Of a stretch of DNA of 64,000 bases, positions 61,515-64,000 are shown one piece after another (position 1 is the first letter of the stretch; every line of letters starts with the position of its first letter). Source of the DNA: Pseudomonas corrugata (lineage in GTDB: Bacteria > Pseudomonadota > Gammaproteobacteria > Pseudomonadales > Pseudomonadaceae). The stretch spans positions 62,001 to 126,000 of the forward strand of contig NZ_LHVK01000021.1 in the NCBI RefSeq assembly GCF_001269905.1, in the 5' to 3' direction. The notes beneath the pieces were generated by a model that did not search any database, was not told the origin of the DNA, and saw only the letters and a program-made list of their open reading frames with translations. A program made the position numbers and the translations under genes.

Positions 61515-63551
61515 ATGTCCAGCGATCCTCTGCTGCAGCCCTATAAGATCAAACACCTGACCCTCAAGAACCGGATCATGACCACCTCTCATGAGCCGGC
61601 TTATCCTGTCGACGGCATGCCGAAGGATCTGTACCGCGCCTATCATGTCGAACGCGCCAAGGCTGGCGTGGCACTGACCATGACGGCGGGCTCCGCCGCC
61701 GTTTCCCGTGACAGCCCGCCAGTGTTCAACAACGTGCTGGCGTACAAGGATGAAGTGGTCAAATGGATGAAGGATCTGACCGACGAATGTCACGAACACG
61801 GCACGGCGGTGATGATTCAACTGACTCACTTGGGGCGGCGCACACGCTGGGACAAGGCCGACTGGCTGCCGGTCGTCTCACCCTCCCATCGCCGCGAAGC
61901 GTCCCACCGGGCTTTCCCGAAAAAGATGGAAGAATGGGACATCGACCGCATCATCAAGGACTATGTGGACGCCGCCGAACGCATGAAGGCCGCCGGGCTG
62001 GACGGCTTGGAACTGCAGGCCTACGGACACCTCATGGATCAGTTCTGGTCGCCACTGACCAACGACCTTGATGGCCCCTACGGCGGTTCGCTGGAGAACC
62101 GGTTGCGCTTTACCTTCGACATCCTGCGCGGCATTCGCCAGCGCTGTGGCGAGGACTTCCTGTTGGGGGTTCGCTACACCGGCGATGAAGATCTGCCCGG
62201 CGGTTTCGGTGCCAAGGACGGCATCCAGATCTCGCACATGCTCAAGGACAGTGGCCTGGTCGACTTCCTCAACGTCGTTCGCGGCCACATCGATACCGAT
62301 GCCGGCCTCACCGACGTGATTCCGATCCAGGGCATGCGCAACTCCCCGCACCTGGATTTTGCCGGCGAGATCCGCTCGGCCACCGGCTTCCCCACCTTCC
62401 ATGCCGCGAAGATTCCCGACGTCGCCACCGCCCGCCATGCCATCGCCTCGGGCAAGGTGGACATGATCGGCATGACCCGGGCGCACATGACCGACCCGCA
62501 CATCGTGCGCAAGATCATCGAGAAGCGCGAAGAAGAGATCCGCCCCTGCGTCGGCGCCAACTACTGCCTGGACCGCATCTATCAGGGCGGTGCCGCGTAC
62601 TGCATTCACAACGCCGCCACCGGGCGCGAAACCACCATGCCCCACGAAATCCCCAAGGCGTCGGTCAAGCGCAAAGTGGTGGTGATCGGCACCGGCCCGG
62701 CGGGCCTGGAGGCGGCACGGGTAGCCGGCGAACGCGGCCACGACGTCACGGTGTTTGAAGTGGCCGATCAACCCGGCGGCCAGATCCGCCTGACAGCGCA
62801 GAGCGAGCGCCGCCGCGAGATGATCAGCATCATCGACTGGCGCATGGCGCAATGCGAACGGCTGGGCGTGAAATTCCATTTCAATACCTGGGCCGAGGCC
62901 GAGACGGTGCTGGCTGAAAGTCCGGACGTGGTGATCGTCGCCACCGGCGGCTTGCCGCACACCGAAGTGCTCAAGCACGGCAATGAACTGGTGGTGTCTA
63001 CCTGGGACATCATTTCCGGTGACGTCAAGCCGGGCCAGAACGTGCTGATCTTTGACGACGCGGGGGACCATGCGGCCCTGCAAGCGGCCGAAGTCATCGC
63101 CAACAGCGGCGCGAAACTGGAGATCGTCACACCGGACCGCTCGTTCGCACCCGAAGTGATGGCGATGAACCTGGTGCCCTACATGCGCAGCCTGCAAGAC
63201 CTGAACGTCACCTTTACCGTCACCTATCGGGTCGACTCGGTGGAGAAACGCGACGGGCAATTGGTGGCTAACTTCGGCAGCGATTATGGCCAGGTGCATA
63301 AACAGCGAGTGGTCGATCAGGTGGTCATCAACCACGGCACCCTGCCCCTCGACGATCTGTACTTCGAACTGCGCCCCCATTCGCGCAACAACGGTGCGGT
63401 TGAACAGCATGATCTGATCGCCGGGAAAACCCAGAACATCGTGACCAACCCCGAGGGCCGCTTCCAGCTGTTCCGGATCGGCGACGCGGTGTCGGCACGC
63501 AATACCCACGCGGCCATCTACGATGCGTTGCGACTGGTCAAGGACATCTGA
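61515..63551 (+). CDS. DgcA/trimethylamine dehydrogenase-like flavin demethylase
   Basis: A 678-residue FMN/[4Fe-4S]/FAD-type enzyme of the old-yellow-enzyme superfamily. The TIM barrel covers about 1-340 ('QLTHLGRRTRW', 'LELQAYGHLMDQFWSPLTNDLDGPYGGSLENR'), cluster cysteines follow at about 345, 351 and 363 (CVGANYC), and the FAD/NAD domain begins 'VVVIGTGPAGLEAARVAGERG' (about 388). TMADH has a fourth Cys at 348, which is Ala here as in DgcA. Dimethylglycine dehydrogenase DgcA and N-methylproline demethylase are of this type and release formaldehyde, passing electrons to ETF. ATG at 61515 follows GGAG. Divergent from etfBA, followed by frmA. Confidence 0.88.
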   Translation: MSSDPLLQPYKIKHLTLKNRIMTTSHEPAYPVDGMPKDLYRAYHVERAKAGVALTMTAGSAAVSRDSPPVFNNVLAYKDEVVKWMKDLTDECHEHGTAVMIQLTHLGRRTRWDKADWLPVVSPSHRREASHRAFPKKMEEWDIDRIIKDYVDAAERMKAAGLDGLELQAYGHLMDQFWSPLTNDLDGPYGGSLENRLRFTFDILRGIRQRCGEDFLLGVRYTGDEDLPGGFGAKDGIQISHMLKDSGLVDFLNVVRGHIDTDAGLTDVIPIQGMRNSPHLDFAGEIRSATGFPTFHAAKIPDVATARHAIASGKVDMIGMTRAHMTDPHIVRKIIEKREEEIRPCVGANYCLDRIYQGGAAYCIHNAATGRETTMPHEIPKASVKRKVVVIGTGPAGLEAARVAGERGHDVTVFEVADQPGGQIRLTAQSERRREMISIIDWRMAQCERLGVKFHFNTWAEAETVLAESPDVVIVATGGLPHTEVLKHGNELVVSTWDIISGDVKPGQNVLIFDDAGDHAALQAAEVIANSGAKLEIVTPDRSFAPEVMAMNLVPYMRSLQDLNVTFTVTYRVDSVEKRDGQLVANFGSDYGQVHKQRVVDQVVINHGTLPLDDLYFELRPHSRNNGAVEQHDLIAGKTQNIVTNPEGRFQLFRIGDAVSARNTHAAIYDALRLVKDI

Positions 63552-63557
63552 AGTCAT

Positions 63558-63580
63558 GCCCCTGATCCTGGATCAGGGGC
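63558..63580 (+). terminator. Intercistronic hairpin after the flavin demethylase gene
   Basis: GCCCCTGATCC/GGATCAGGGGC with a single-base loop, 6 nt after the stop and 28 nt before the next start. No T-run, so it may attenuate or protect mRNA rather than end transcription. Confidence 0.5.
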
Positions 63581-63608
63581 AATTCACTATTCGAAACGAG
63601 GCTCTACC

Positions 63609-64000
63609 ATGTCAGCACAGACCTTGAAATCAAGGGCTGCGGTCGCATTCGCGCCCAATGAACCGTTGCAACTGGTCACCATCGATGTCGCACCGCCCAA
63701 GGCTGGTGAGGTCCGGGTGCGTATCGTTGCCACCGGCGTCTGCCACACCGATGCGTTTACCCTTTCAGGAAGCGACCCGGAAGGTATCTTCCCTAGCGTC
63801 CTGGGCCATGAAGGTGGCGGTATCGTCGAAGCCGTCGGCGAAGGTGTCACTTCACTGCAGGTCGGCGACCATGTGATTCCGCTCTATACCGCCGAATGCG
63901 GCCAGTGCAAGTTCTGCCTTTCCGGCAAGACCAACCTCTGCCAAGCCGTCAGGGCGACCCAAGGCAAAGGCCTGATGCCCGACGGCACTTCACGCTTTTC
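63609..64000 (+). CDS. frmA: S-(hydroxymethyl)glutathione/class III alcohol dehydrogenase, partial
   Basis: The first 130 residues of a glutathione-dependent formaldehyde dehydrogenase; the gene runs off the window end. Catalytic zinc ligands Cys45 (ATGVCHTDAFTLSGSDPEG) and His67 (GHEGGG) and structural cysteines 97, 100, 103 and 111 are present; 'TLSGSDPEGIFPSVLGHEGGGIVE' is the class III signature. It removes formaldehyde released by the demethylases. It lies 57 nt after the flavin demethylase gene on the same strand and is likely cotranscribed. Confidence 0.95.
   Translation, partial: MSAQTLKSRAAVAFAPNEPLQLVTIDVAPPKAGEVRVRIVATGVCHTDAFTLSGSDPEGIFPSVLGHEGGGIVEAVGEGVTSLQVGDHVIPLYTAECGQCKFCLSGKTNLCQAVRATQGKGLMPDGTSRF

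Noticed and set aside
61878..63557. 559-codon open frame antisense to the flavin demethylase gene
   Set aside because: GC-rich shadow of the real gene; no ribosome site, no family motif.
1..64000. CRISPR arrays, tRNA or rRNA genes, insertion sequences
   Set aside because: No direct-repeat array, cloverleaf or transposase-like protein was seen anywhere in the window.

Overview
The window looks like chromosome from a Pseudomonas of the fluorescens type. It is GC-rich with dense short operons, and it carries an Anr/FNR-type regulator with many TTGAT-N4-ATCAA boxes, GlxA-type betaine regulators, an RND efflux operon and a glucarate operon. No rRNA, tRNA, CRISPR array, transposase or integrase was recognised. 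Everything here is read by eye; no database search was run.

Layout. (1) 1-0.4 kb: remnants of a DUF6124-type gene and of a phage/pyocin tail-sheath gene. (2) 0.4-12.2 kb: an RND efflux operon (adaptor, pump, FabF-like ketosynthase, thioesterase, FadL-like porin, leftward), a separate outer-membrane factor, an SDR reductase and two paralogous TetR repressors. Four 24-bp sites with matching half-sites (GTGAC-N14-GTCAC type) lie at the promoters and tie these genes into one regulon. (3) 12.8-16.8 kb: LacI-type regulator, twin palindromic operators, GudP transporter and glucarate dehydratase. (4) 17-41 kb: a low-oxygen/stress island with a YhiI-RbbA-YhhJ type ABC system, BON protein, an Anr paralogue, ArcD-like antiporter, Hsp20, beta-CASP nuclease, four tandem-domain universal stress proteins, phosphoketolase, alcohol dehydrogenase, GNAT, MgtC/DUF4010 protein and a two-component system. 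About ten FNR-like boxes sit in front of these genes. A decayed TPR gene lies just upstream of the two-component operon.

(5) 41-64 kb is the most interesting part: a large catabolic cluster for an onium (N- or S-methylated) compound. It has an OpuA/ProU-type importer, a second betaine-binding protein, a Rieske demethylase, a DgcA/TMADH-like flavin demethylase with its own ETF alpha/beta, and glutathione-dependent formaldehyde dehydrogenase. It also has a DAO-type oxidase, a DHDPS-family lyase, an aldehyde dehydrogenase, a 2OG-Fe(II) oxygenase, an Ldh-family reductase, a PutA-like ribbon-helix-helix regulator and two GlxA/AraC regulators. Within it are two unrelated proteins that both resemble DMSP lyases: a DddP-type M24-fold enzyme (51786-53132) with every metal and catalytic position in place, and a DddL/DddQ-like cupin (56768-57388).

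Working model (inference): an onium substrate such as DMSP, proline betaine or a hydroxylated or carnitine-like betaine is imported, demethylated with formaldehyde passed to FrmA, and/or cleaved by the two lyase-type enzymes. The products would then be oxidised by the oxidase/DHDPS/ALDH set. The actual substrate cannot be decided from sequence alone.
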